64,000 bases of DNA from Polaribacter sp. ALD11 (GCF_002831685.1 NZ_CP025119.1:2316001-2380000); one strand, 5' to 3'. Counted from the first letter of the stretch, positions 47,107-55,073 are shown. Numbers and translations are program-made. Notes: generated by a model from the letters alone, not told the origin.

Positions 47107-47166
47107 AATTGCTAATGTTTTTTGTTTTAAAACTTGATGATATCTATTACTTTAATACCTAAATTT

Positions 47167-48264
47167 TTAAAAACTAACTTTATCATATAAATCTTTTTTT
47201 AGCATATTTACATTTCCTTCTATTTTACTGATTATCTTTCCTTTTTTATTTATTAGAAAAGATGTGGGTAGCTTTTTTACATCATAATTATTAACAATTT
47301 CACTATCATTTCCTTTTAAATCAGAAACATTAAACCAGTTAATACCATCTTTTTTAGAAGCTATTTTCCATAAATTTTCATTAGAATCTAAAGAAAAACT
47401 TATGATAATAAGATCTTTAAAATTTTCCTTAAGTACTGGAAAATCTTTTTTATTCTCTTTTCTACAGGGAGCGCAGTTACTACTCCAAAAATTTAATAAA
47501 ATATTCTTATTTTTAAAATTATTTAAACTTACTGTCTTTCCGGAAATATCTTTTACTGTAAAATTAATAGCAAAATCTCCTACTTCTAGCTTATTATTAT
47601 AAATAATATTTTTTAATAATTTTCCGTCTTCTAAATTTTTAATGGATTGATCTAACAGCCCGTAATAATATTTAAGGCTATCTTTTGAAACAGAATTTGT
47701 GTAATTTAAAATTTTATTGAGTGAAACTGGGTTATTTGGATTGTTGAAAATTAAATCTAAATATTTTCTTTTCCTTATAATGCTATATTTTTCATAAATA
47801 ATAGATTTTTTAACATTCAATTGACCATAAGTAATTTCTTGATTTTGTTTATGGTTTATAGCTTCTATTTCTCTTTCAAACATAGAAAAAACTTTGTTAG
47901 TTTTGGACTTTTTTATAGCTAATGCTGGTAATGAAATTGATTTTTTATTTTTAAAATCCATAATATCTAAATCAATCTCAGTTCTTTCAAAATTATCTAA
48001 CCAAATATTTATTGTAGGGTAAGGAAATTTTTCTTCAAAAAACAGTATAGCAGGCTCAGGGTTTTTAGTATAACCACTAATAATAAATCTTCCATTCTTT
48101 ACAGTTGTAGTATCTGTAATTTTTTGTTTATTAATATTAAAAACAAAAAGTTTGGCACCATCCTTTACATTTGATACTTTACCACTTATTATATAATTAT
48201 TTTTATTTTTTTTTGTATTGCAATTTATTAAGGTAATGAGAAGTAATAGTGTTAAATAGCGCAT
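47167..48264 (-). CDS. TlpA-like redoxin lipoprotein, cassette 4
   Basis: A 365-residue protein with a lipoprotein-like signal (LLLLITLINCNTK). The N-terminal part (about 25-120) is beta-rich and DUF4369-like (ISGKVSNVKDGAKLF). The middle is helical. The C-terminal thioredoxin domain has CAPC in FWSSNCAPCRKE and cis-Pro in LPTSFLINKKG. It follows the fourth peptide gene and precedes the exporter by 60 bases. Probably anchored on the periplasmic side, it may reduce, isomerise or protect the exported Cys-rich peptides; this is inferred from position. Confidence 0.88.
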   Translation of the reverse strand: MRYLTLLLLITLINCNTKKNKNNYIISGKVSNVKDGAKLFVFNINKQKITDTTTVKNGRFIISGYTKNPEPAILFFEEKFPYPTINIWLDNFERTEIDLDIMDFKNKKSISLPALAIKKSKTNKVFSMFEREIEAINHKQNQEITYGQLNVKKSIIYEKYSIIRKRKYLDLIFNNPNNPVSLNKILNYTNSVSKDSLKYYYGLLDQSIKNLEDGKLLKNIIYNNKLEVGDFAINFTVKDISGKTVSLNNFKNKNILLNFWSSNCAPCRKENKKDFPVLKENFKDLIIISFSLDSNENLWKIASKKDGINWFNVSDLKGNDSEIVNNYDVKKLPTSFLINKKGKIISKIEGNVNMLKKDLYDKVSF

Positions 48265-48318
48265 GTATTTTTTTTTAAAGCATTTGCCTTTTTAAAAAGG
48301 CAAATGCATATTTAATAA

Positions 48319-48522
48319 TTAAGCTGGTTTATCTTTACAAAGTCCAATAATACGACCTTCGCAATTTCCAGACTTACAATCACTGTTATAATTACAACCA
48401 CAGTTATTGTCCATTTCTCCCCTAACATAACAGCCATCATCAATAATTACATTTCCTCCAAAAACTTATTTTTGTTCAGCTCTACTTAAGGCTTTACCAA
48501 TGTTTAAAATTTGTTTTTTCAT
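48319..48522 (-). pseudogene. GG-leader peptide gene 4, broken by a stop in the leader
   Basis: ATG 48522 starts MKKQILNIGKALSRAEQK, then codon 19 is TAA (48468-48466) where the intact copy has CAA. The frame then continues VFGG and a 44-residue core with six Cys (DGCYVRGE, NCGCNY, DCKSGNC, GLCKDKPA). Apart from this one base, the gene is a normal double-glycine precursor. A single C to T transition on the coding strand explains it. As written, the leader is not joined to the core, so no precursor is made unless the stop is read through. Confidence 0.85.
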
Positions 48523-48540
48523 AATAAATAAATTAAAAAA

Positions 48541-48602
48541 TATATATTTGCCGTGAACATTTAGAGACACTCACAGTATGTGGCTATTCTTCGCGAGAGA
48601 AT
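48541..48602 (-). repeat. Cassette leader repeat, copy 4
   Basis: About 55-60 bases, nearly identical in four copies, lying 20 bases upstream of each peptide ATG. On the minus strand it begins ATTCTCTCGCGAAGAAT (a small hairpin) and then AGACAC...GTGTCT (second hairpin). This copy has one change (T to G on the + strand in TGTGGCT) that weakens the second stem. Confidence 0.85.
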
Positions 48603-48628
48603 ATTTTTATCAAATTAATTTTAATTTG

Positions 48629-49738
48629 TTAGTTTATATTTAGTAATTTTTCAAGCTCTTTTTCAATCAAGCTATCTTTCTTATAACCAATAAATTCTTT
48701 TTGTAAAACACCATTTTTATCGATTAGAAAGCTATGTGGCAATAGTTTTACTCCATATTGAAAAGCTACAGGATCTTTTACGCCTAATAAATTAGAAATA
48801 TTTTCCCATTTGTAACTATGTTTTTCCGTAGATTTTTTCCAAACATCTTTCTCCTCGTCTAAAGAATAACTTATAATTACTAAATCATCTTTATACTTTT
48901 CATTTAAATAAGAAAATTCTTCTTTGTTTTGAACGTGACACCATTTGCACCAATATGCCCAAAAATCTAAAACGATAATTTCACCTTTATAATCAGATAA
49001 CTTCTTATAATTCCCATTTAAATCTTTCGCTTTAAAATCACGAAACATTTCTCCTATTTTAATTCTTTTACTTAAAATTTGCTTTTTTAATAATTCTCCA
49101 TTGTTTGATGCTTTTAAGTTATCATCTAAACTATTATAAAAAATTAAAATACTATCCTTAGATATTTTTTCATTAAACCTAAAAAACTCGTCTAGAGTGA
49201 AAGCAGTATTAGGGTTTTTAAAAAGGAAATTTATTTGATCCTTTTTTATTGTATCCATGTATTTTTTAAATATTAAATTTTTCTCTTTTTGATTTTTATT
49301 GGAATCAAATAATTCATCAATTTTATTGGAATATTTATTTGGTACAACTCTATACTTTTTCAAAACATTATTTACTCTACTGTCTATAACTTTTATATTT
49401 TTTTTTGTTTCAAAATTCCCATTTATTACTATATTTTTTGGTTGACCTCCCCAAAAATTAAAACTATACAATTCAGCTCCTGCTTTAGTGTAAAAAGTAA
49501 GATAAAATAACCCCTCTTGTATAACAAGTTTTCTATAATTTAAAATAAACTTTTCCTTTAAAGAATAAGTTGAATCGATATTTTGTTTATTTCCTGATTT
49601 TTTTAAAATAACTAAGGTACTATCCTTTAGCCCTCTTACATATCCTAAAATAGAAATATTCTTTGAGTCCTCTTTTTTATTTGAAACACATGAAGAGCAA
49701 ATTAGGATTAATAAAAAATATTTTTTGAAATTTCGCAT
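48629..49738 (-). CDS. TlpA-like redoxin lipoprotein, cassette 3
   Basis: A 369-residue lipoprotein (signal YFLLILICSSCVSN) with a DUF4369-like N-terminal part (SILGYVRGLKDSTL), a helical middle and a thioredoxin domain whose redox motif is CKWC in FWAYWCKWCHVQ. It differs from its paralogues (CAPC), which suggests a different redox potential or partner. It follows peptide gene 3 and precedes the leader repeat of cassette 4. Its role is inferred from position and fold. Confidence 0.88.
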   Translation of the reverse strand: MRNFKKYFLLILICSSCVSNKKEDSKNISILGYVRGLKDSTLVILKKSGNKQNIDSTYSLKEKFILNYRKLVIQEGLFYLTFYTKAGAELYSFNFWGGQPKNIVINGNFETKKNIKVIDSRVNNVLKKYRVVPNKYSNKIDELFDSNKNQKEKNLIFKKYMDTIKKDQINFLFKNPNTAFTLDEFFRFNEKISKDSILIFYNSLDDNLKASNNGELLKKQILSKRIKIGEMFRDFKAKDLNGNYKKLSDYKGEIIVLDFWAYWCKWCHVQNKEEFSYLNEKYKDDLVIISYSLDEEKDVWKKSTEKHSYKWENISNLLGVKDPVAFQYGVKLLPHSFLIDKNGVLQKEFIGYKKDSLIEKELEKLLNIN

Positions 49739-49825
49739 TACTTTTAAACTTTAAATCTAAATTAGAGATGTAATATAAGAAAAACTATAGCTTTCTAATT
49801 TTGAACCATAGTTAACTATTATCAT

Positions 49826-50041
49826 TTATTCACAAAGTCCGTCTCGACCATCATCTGATCTCGTTTTGCAAGACCCACAACATTTTAGGTCTTCATTCGT
49901 AACATCTGTTCGACAATAAGCACCTGCACTCAGACAACCTCCCTGATCAGCTGCATCTTCTAATTGATGAAAGCCACCAAAAACTTGTTTTTGTTCTGCC
50001 CTATTAAGAGCCTTACCAATGTTTAAAATTTATTTTTTCAT
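49826..50041 (-). pseudogene. GG-leader peptide gene 3, broken at codon 4
   Basis: ATG 50041 is followed by AAA AAA and then TAA at codon 4 (50032-50030), where the intact copy has CAA. The frame then continues ILNIGKALNRAEQKQVFGG and a 48-residue core with six Cys (GGCLSAG, AYCRTD, KCCGSC, GLCE). Only one transition (C to T on the coding strand) breaks it. There is no other ATG, GTG or TTG between the stop and the Gly-Gly in this frame that would remake the leader. Confidence 0.85.
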
Positions 50042-50061
50042 AATAAATAAATTAAAAAATT

Positions 50062-50120
50062 ATATTTGCCGTGAACATTTAGAGACACTCACAGTATGTG
50101 TCTATTCTTCGCGAGAGAAT
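50062..50120 (-). repeat. Cassette leader repeat, copy 3
   Basis: Same element as at 48541 and 53230, with both hairpins intact. Its upstream part overlaps the end of the redoxin gene of cassette 2, so that the hairpin sequence encodes the last codons (FSREE). Confidence 0.85.
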
Positions 50121-51193
50121 ATTTTTTCTAGTTCAACTTGTATATTATCACCATATTCTAATTTGCGGATAATAATACCATCTTCATTTATAATAAAACT
50201 TGTAGGTATTTCATATATTTCGTAATCAATTTGTACCGGATTATTTCCAAAACCTTTCAAATTACTAAAATTAGGCCAACCAATTTCCAATTCTTGACTC
50301 ATTTTTTTCCACACGGATTTTTGATGATCTAGAGAAAAACTTACAATTTCAAAATTTTTATTTTTATATTTTTCTCTAATTACATGGTAGTTTTTTTTAA
50401 TTTTCTCTATGCAAGGCGCACACCATCCTGCCCAAAAATCTAATAAAATAATTTTTTTGTCATAGTCAGATAAATTAACTATTTCATCATTAAGAGATCT
50501 TCCAGTGATGTTTATGTATTTATCTCTTAGTTTAAGACTTTTTCTAGCTAGAAACTTTTTAAGTGCCTTACCTCTGGGTGATTGTATTAAGTCTCTGTCT
50601 AAGAATTTGTAATATTCTTTTAATTGTTTTTTAGATAAAACAGATTTTAACTCAAAAATTTTGGACAGTGAAAAATAGTTATTAGGTTTTTTTATCAAAA
50701 AATCATAAGATTTATCATAAACTTTACTTACATACTTTTCATATTCAATTTGGTTAATAACACTATCATTTAGTTTGTTATAAGCATTTCTTCTTTCACT
50801 ATAATAAAATTCCATTTCTTCATCATATTCAATCGCAATTTTATTTATTAATCGTCCTTTAATATTTTTATTTTGTTCTCTACCGTATTTTATTATACTT
50901 AAAGTATCTGACTTTAAATTAATAACGCCTTTTTCTAACCAAAGCATTATAAAAATTTCACTATTTTCTATAGCAATAGCAGCTTCAGCAGGGTAATTTA
51001 ATTTACCAGTAAATGAAAATTTATTATTAAATACAAAAGTAGTATCAAGTACTTTTTTTGTGTCATAATTAAATAAATAAACTTCGAGGCTATCTTTTAA
51101 TCCATTGATTTCTGCATTAATAATAAAACGATTATTATTTTTATTACACGAAATAAAAACTATAAAAACTAATAAAATAAATATTTTCTTCAT
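50102..51193 (-). CDS. TlpA-like redoxin lipoprotein, cassette 2
   Basis: Taken from ATG 51193 (MKKIFILLVFIVFISCNKN), which gives a clean lipoprotein signal; an ATG at 51220 would add 9 residues. About 363 residues. A DUF4369-like part (NAEINGLKDSLEVYLF) is followed by a helical middle and a thioredoxin domain with CAPC in FWAGWCAPCIEK. Its last five residues (FSREE) are encoded by the cassette leader repeat, so the gene ran into the repeat. It follows peptide gene 2. Confidence 0.88.
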   Translation of the reverse strand: MKKIFILLVFIVFISCNKNNNRFIINAEINGLKDSLEVYLFNYDTKKVLDTTFVFNNKFSFTGKLNYPAEAAIAIENSEIFIMLWLEKGVINLKSDTLSIIKYGREQNKNIKGRLINKIAIEYDEEMEFYYSERRNAYNKLNDSVINQIEYEKYVSKVYDKSYDFLIKKPNNYFSLSKIFELKSVLSKKQLKEYYKFLDRDLIQSPRGKALKKFLARKSLKLRDKYINITGRSLNDEIVNLSDYDKKIILLDFWAGWCAPCIEKIKKNYHVIREKYKNKNFEIVSFSLDHQKSVWKKMSQELEIGWPNFSNLKGFGNNPVQIDYEIYEIPTSFIINEDGIIIRKLEYGDNIQVELEKIFSREE

Positions 51194-51248
51194 AATAAAA
51201 TGGTATTTGAAAAAGCCCAATAATGAATTATTGGACTTCGAAATTTAG

Positions 51249-51470
51249 TTATGGGTTAGTAGCTGCTATACATTTGTGAAACCATTGACTCCCAGATGCA
51301 GTCCCTGAACATTTATCAGATGCACATTGAGTGTTTTTGTTACAATAACAACCTAGTGGTAGATCTCCAACTCCTGCATCTCTACATGGACCAGCCATCG
51401 CTCCACCAAAAACTTCTTTTTGTTCAGCTCTACTTAAGGCTTTACCAATGTTTAAAATTTGTTTTTTTAT
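51249..51470 (-). pseudogene. GG-leader peptide gene 2 without a normal start codon
   Basis: The position of the start codon at 51470-51468 reads ATA (the other copies have ATG). After it the frame is intact: KKQILNIGKALSRAEQKEVF, Gly-Gly, and a 50-residue core with six Cys (GPCRDAG, LGCYCNKN, QCASDKCSG, HKCIA). The first ATG in the frame lies just after the Gly-Gly (GG-A-M), so it cannot give a leader. An ATA or ATT start would be very weak. A single G to A transition on the coding strand explains it; possibly a pseudogene, possibly poorly expressed. Confidence 0.8.
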
Positions 51471-51489
51471 AATAATAAATTAAAAAAAA

Positions 51490-51549
51490 TATATTTGCCG
51501 TGAACATTTAGAGACACTCACAGTATGTGTCTATTCTTCGCGAGAGAAT
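51490..51549 (-). repeat. Cassette leader repeat, copy 2
   Basis: Identical over its core to copies 1 and 3, with both hairpins. It begins 19 bases upstream of the ATA position of peptide gene 2 and ends 5 bases before the stop of the next gene upstream. Confidence 0.85.
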
Positions 51550-51554
51550 GTAAG

Positions 51555-52964
51555 TTAATTGTTAGTAATATATTTTATTTTAGCCTCAAACTTTTTATCA
51601 GAAGGTTTTGGTGCATTGTCAGATATTAAAATACCGTTCTTATCAAATAATATATATCTTGGAATTGTTTTCAATTTTAATTCACCATAAAAACTTGCTT
51701 GTGGGTAATTGAGAGCTAGGTAATTGTTTTTAGATAATAAATTTTCATCTTTATTTGCCTTGAGCCATTTGTTTTTATCTGTATCAATTGAAATATAAAT
51801 AAATTCTATATTTTCATCTTTTAATCGATTTTGTAATATTTTTGAACTCGGCATTTCTAATCTGCAAGGAGCACACCAACTAGCCCAAAAATCAATGTAA
51901 AGTAATTTTCCTTTATTTTTTCTAAGAACTTCACTTAAAGATATTATTTCACCATTAACATCCATAAAATGTACACTTTTTATATCTTTTTTTAGATTAA
52001 TATAATCAAGCAGATAATCAGATTTCATTTCATTAATTAAAATAGAATCATTCGTTATTTTTTGAAATTTAAATAAATATTTTTCTAAATCTTGAGATGG
52101 AAAATTTTCAGCGATTTCTTTTAAATTATGGTAAAGTATATATTTATCTGTCAAACTAATTATAGTTTTTTTTCTTGCTAATGAATCGTAAATTGCTCTG
52201 TTATCAACTCTCCATCCATTGCTTGTTTTTACTGTTTTTGTACCATATTTTTCTTTGTAATATTTTTCAATATTATCTCTGTAAGTATTTAATACTAAAA
52301 GCGAATCATTATTGATTAGGACATTATCATTATTGATTATTTTTTTTTCGAAAACAAGTTTATTTTTCAAATAATAGTAATATTTACTATCGAGACTGTT
52401 TTTATTATTATTTAAAAAATTTATTTTTTTTTCTAAATTATTATTCAATGAAAGCTTATATTTCATTTCTTCATCTTCATTTCTAAAGTGGTCATTTCTT
52501 AAAAAAAAATCCATTGAACTTTGAAGCACTTTGTTTTTTAAATTATATTGTGTTTCAATATTTTGTGTGTTTTCACTGTTTATCTCTACAAAAGGGGCAT
52601 CATCGTTATATTTGAATATGATAGTATCACCTGTTTTTAAATAATATGAAGAGTTGTAATAATAATGATATTTATGATTGATTATAATATTATTTTTTGT
52701 TTTTAATATTATTGTATCCATTTTTAAAAAATTTTTCGGAAAAATTTTTTTCTCTTGAAAGTTACCTTCTTCAATATAAGTCAAAGCTGGATTAACGTTA
52801 TAAGATGCCATAATACCATTAATTTTAAGTGTATCTTTTTCAAAAGTTCTTTCTTCAAAAATTAATACAACGTCTTCACTTTTAATTTTTTTCTTAAGAT
52901 TTTTTTCACAAGAGATAAATAATATAGTAGACAGAAATACTAGTGTTATAAAAAATTGTTTCAT
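51555..52964 (-). CDS. TlpA-like redoxin lipoprotein, cassette 1
   Basis: A 469-residue lipoprotein (signal LVFLSTILFISCEKN), longer than the other three redoxins. The N-terminal and helical middle (to about residue 315) are Lys/Asn-rich and poorly related to the others, while the thioredoxin domain carries CAPC in FWASWCAPCRLE and a cis-Pro in LKTIPRYILFD. It follows the one intact peptide gene by 19 bases. Its different architecture may reflect the different peptide. Confidence 0.88.
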   Translation of the reverse strand: MKQFFITLVFLSTILFISCEKNLKKKIKSEDVVLIFEERTFEKDTLKINGIMASYNVNPALTYIEEGNFQEKKIFPKNFLKMDTIILKTKNNIIINHKYHYYYNSSYYLKTGDTIIFKYNDDAPFVEINSENTQNIETQYNLKNKVLQSSMDFFLRNDHFRNEDEEMKYKLSLNNNLEKKINFLNNNKNSLDSKYYYYLKNKLVFEKKIINNDNVLINNDSLLVLNTYRDNIEKYYKEKYGTKTVKTSNGWRVDNRAIYDSLARKKTIISLTDKYILYHNLKEIAENFPSQDLEKYLFKFQKITNDSILINEMKSDYLLDYINLKKDIKSVHFMDVNGEIISLSEVLRKNKGKLLYIDFWASWCAPCRLEMPSSKILQNRLKDENIEFIYISIDTDKNKWLKANKDENLLSKNNYLALNYPQASFYGELKLKTIPRYILFDKNGILISDNAPKPSDKKFEAKIKYITNN

Positions 52965-52983
52965 TTAGTAGTTGTAATAAATA

Positions 52984-53208
52984 TTAATTTAGCCAGCTAG
53001 CAGTAGAGCAACCCTCGCAACACCATTGTACACTATCTCCAGTTTCCATAGCTAATTTTACTCTATCAATTCTACCTCTAGACAAACCAGTCCATACTGC
53101 TCCATTGATTCTCACTGCACAAGTACCTCCTTGAGATAAACCTCCAAAGACTTGTTTTTGCTCAACCTTACTTAAAGCCTTACCAATGTTTAAAATTTGT
53201 TTTTTCAT
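52984..53208 (-). CDS. GG-leader Cys-rich peptide precursor 1 (intact)
   Basis: From ATG 53208, 74 residues; an earlier frame start at 53247 is rejected because the other copies begin at the equivalent ATG. The leader is 23 residues (MKKQILNIGKALSK, VEQKQVFGG) ending in Gly-Gly, the recognition site for C39 exporters. The 51-residue core has four Cys (GTCAVRI, QWCCEGCS) and ends ASWLN. It is the only one of the four copies with an unbroken leader. The leader is a double-glycine bacteriocin-type leader; the activity of the core is unknown. Confidence 0.9.
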   Translation of the reverse strand: MKKQILNIGKALSKVEQKQVFGGLSQGGTCAVRINGAVWTGLSRGRIDRVKLAMETGDSVQWCCEGCSTASWLN

Positions 53209-53229
53209 AATAAATAAATTAAAAAAAAA

Positions 53230-53289
53230 TATATTTGCCGTGAACATTTAGAGACACTCACAGTATGTGTCTATTCTTCGCGAGAGAAT
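53230..53289 (-). repeat. Cassette leader repeat, copy 1
   Basis: The copy in front of the intact peptide gene, ending 21 bases upstream of its ATG. Both hairpins are intact. With the following leader codons, the near-identical block is about 145 bases long in all four cassettes. Confidence 0.85.
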
Positions 53290-53300
53290 TTTGTTTAAGA

Positions 53301-53323
53301 CCCAAAGCTTTTTTTGCTTTGGG
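53301..53323. terminator. Hairpin between the VKOR gene and cassette 1
   Basis: CCCAAAGC / GCTTTGGG stem with a T-rich loop. On the minus strand it is not followed by a T run (TCTTAAAC follows), so it is weak as a terminator there; on the + strand a T run follows. It may be an attenuator letting some transcription into the cassettes. Confidence 0.4.
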
Positions 53324-53333
53324 TTTTTATTTT

Positions 53334-54902
53334 TTAATTAGTTTCTATCAAATCTTCAATAAAAAATAATAATTCAGATTTTTCATATTGCTTAGGGTAT
53401 GCTTTTCCATTAATTAAAAGTTCAGGAGTAAAATTGATGTTATTTTCAATACACCAATTCCACCCCCTTTTTAAAATTTCTATTTGAACCTCTTTCTCAT
53501 TGCACTTTTCCCATTTTTTTAACCATAGATTTGTTTCCATTCCTTTATAAATATCCTTCATTGCTTTTAAGCAAACCTGCTTTCCTTCATTTTTATAAAT
53601 TTCTAAAATTCTGGTTGTTACTGTAACTCCATCATTTTCTATGTTTTCAGTATTCATATAAAAGCGTATAATTATTTTAACTTCATTCTCATATTTTAAA
53701 AGTATGTTTTCTATGACCTCATGCACTGGTCTACAATGTCCACAAAACGGATTTGTAATTACGACGATTTCAAGATTAGCATTCAAATTACCAAATACTA
53801 CTTCGTTGGTAACTTCAATGGCTGTTTCTAAAGGTTTAGATTTATTTAGCATCGTATGAAAAACATCAAAATTTCTTTGAAATTTAAAAGCCTTAATTTT
53901 ATCTTTTCTCAAAGTGTTTACTTCAAACAATATTGGTTTAAGGAAACTCCAAAAAAGAAAAGTTAAGGTGGCTATTATTAAAAAAGTAAAAACTTCATTC
54001 AATCCAATTTTATAAAAATTATTGCTTTCCAATAAAATAAAGAATGATTGAATCCACAAAACACCCACAATAGTTAAGCAAAGCAAACACCATTTTTTTA
54101 AAATGAAATATTGGTAATAAATAGAATAAATTGTTATTGGAAGCGCTATAACACTTATAATAAATGAAGTGTTTGGGTTTTGAATTTGGACAAGGGTTAA
54201 AAAGGATAAAATTATAAAGTATAATAAACTAAAGTCACTTAGCTTATAACCTTTTAGAAGTTCTGCCCCTTTAGAAGTTAAAACAGCGTCACAATCTTTT
54301 TTTTCTGTACCTCCAGAACAAAAAGCATTTCCTATCGCAGTTTCCAAACCTAATTCTTGCTTTATTATTGCGATGCTAATAAATATACCTATTAATGATA
54401 ATAAAAAATAAAAAATGTTTGGAAGAGATACCTCTAAATTGAAGAGAAATAAAACAAGGGCAATTGCAAGCCCTATTAATAAAAAATTATTATTTAATAA
54501 GTTTAAGTGAGTTGTAACCTCTTTATGCTCTGGTTTCTCAACGGCAACTATTATACCTGTAAATTTCTTAATAAATTGACTGGTACTTAATTTTTCTTTT
54601 TTTCGCGCTCCTTTAATAACTGTGTAATTACTTTTGCCTTTTTCTACGGTAACTATTTCTTTACCATTATCATCAATAATCTGTGCAATAAAGCAATCTG
54701 GCAATTGCTTTAATGTTTCTATGCTAACAGGAACATCTGCAGCTACATTTTCTATGTTAAAATGATCTAGAACTCCTGTTATTGCGTGTAAACTAGGATA
54801 AGAAGGATGACTTTGAACTTGGAAGAACAGCTCTTTTCTATCAAATGAAATCTTATTAAGACTTAATAATTTGCTAATAATCTCTGTTAATTGATTTTTC
54901 AA
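53334..54902 (-). CDS. C39-like/VKOR/thioredoxin fusion
   Basis: A 522-residue membrane protein with three parts. Residues 1-125 resemble a C39 peptidase fold (SHPSYPSLHAITGVL), with no Cys at the catalytic position. The VKOR part (about 140-320) is a helical bundle with loop Cys (NAFCSGG, KKDCDAV) and the redox pair CLLC. The C-terminal thioredoxin/DsbA-like part has CGHC in NPFCGHCRPVHE. Together these oxidise protein thiols to disulfides. The start is TTG at 54902; no in-frame ATG is upstream. It heads the operon and probably makes disulfides in the exported Cys-rich peptides. An equivalent fusion is known in Bacteroidota peptide clusters (recalled). Confidence 0.9.
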   Translation of the reverse strand: MKNQLTEIISKLLSLNKISFDRKELFFQVQSHPSYPSLHAITGVLDHFNIENVAADVPVSIETLKQLPDCFIAQIIDDNGKEIVTVEKGKSNYTVIKGARKKEKLSTSQFIKKFTGIIVAVEKPEHKEVTTHLNLLNNNFLLIGLAIALVLFLFNLEVSLPNIFYFLLSLIGIFISIAIIKQELGLETAIGNAFCSGGTEKKDCDAVLTSKGAELLKGYKLSDFSLLYFIILSFLTLVQIQNPNTSFIISVIALPITIYSIYYQYFILKKWCLLCLTIVGVLWIQSFFILLESNNFYKIGLNEVFTFLIIATLTFLFWSFLKPILFEVNTLRKDKIKAFKFQRNFDVFHTMLNKSKPLETAIEVTNEVVFGNLNANLEIVVITNPFCGHCRPVHEVIENILLKYENEVKIIIRFYMNTENIENDGVTVTTRILEIYKNEGKQVCLKAMKDIYKGMETNLWLKKWEKCNEKEVQIEILKRGWNWCIENNINFTPELLINGKAYPKQYEKSELLFFIEDLIETN

Positions 54903-54907
54903 AATAC

Positions 54908-55050
54908 CTTTTTCTTTTTTATTTTTTCTTTTTCTCCTTCCAAATTTGAGAAACTTTTTTCTAATAACCTAAAAAACAACCCATCCGATTTGGACTAGCT
55001 GAATTCAGGGATACCCGAAACATACTGTTTTCAGCTAGTCCAAAATGGAC
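54908..55050. repeat. Dispersed repeat, copy C
   Basis: About 140 bases nearly identical to the core of copy B (43178-43316), in the same orientation. It lies between the divergent VKOR and XRE genes. It contains the perfect inverted repeat at 54989-55044. Confidence 0.85.
54989..55044. promoter_or_regulatory. Large inverted repeat between divergent VKOR and XRE genes (copy C)
   Basis: Perfect 15-bp arms, TTTGGACTAGCTGAA and its complement, with a 26-base loop. It is 53 bases upstream of the XRE ATG and 87 bases from the VKOR start, so it could act as an operator for both. Binding by the XRE protein is an inference. Confidence 0.55.
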
Positions 55051-55073
55051 GGGTCGACGTATTATTATTTTAT

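Noticed and set aside
53209..53247. Longer start of peptide gene 1
   Set aside because: It runs back through the cassette leader repeat, whose other copies are not coding; the ATG at 53208 aligns with the starts of the sister genes.
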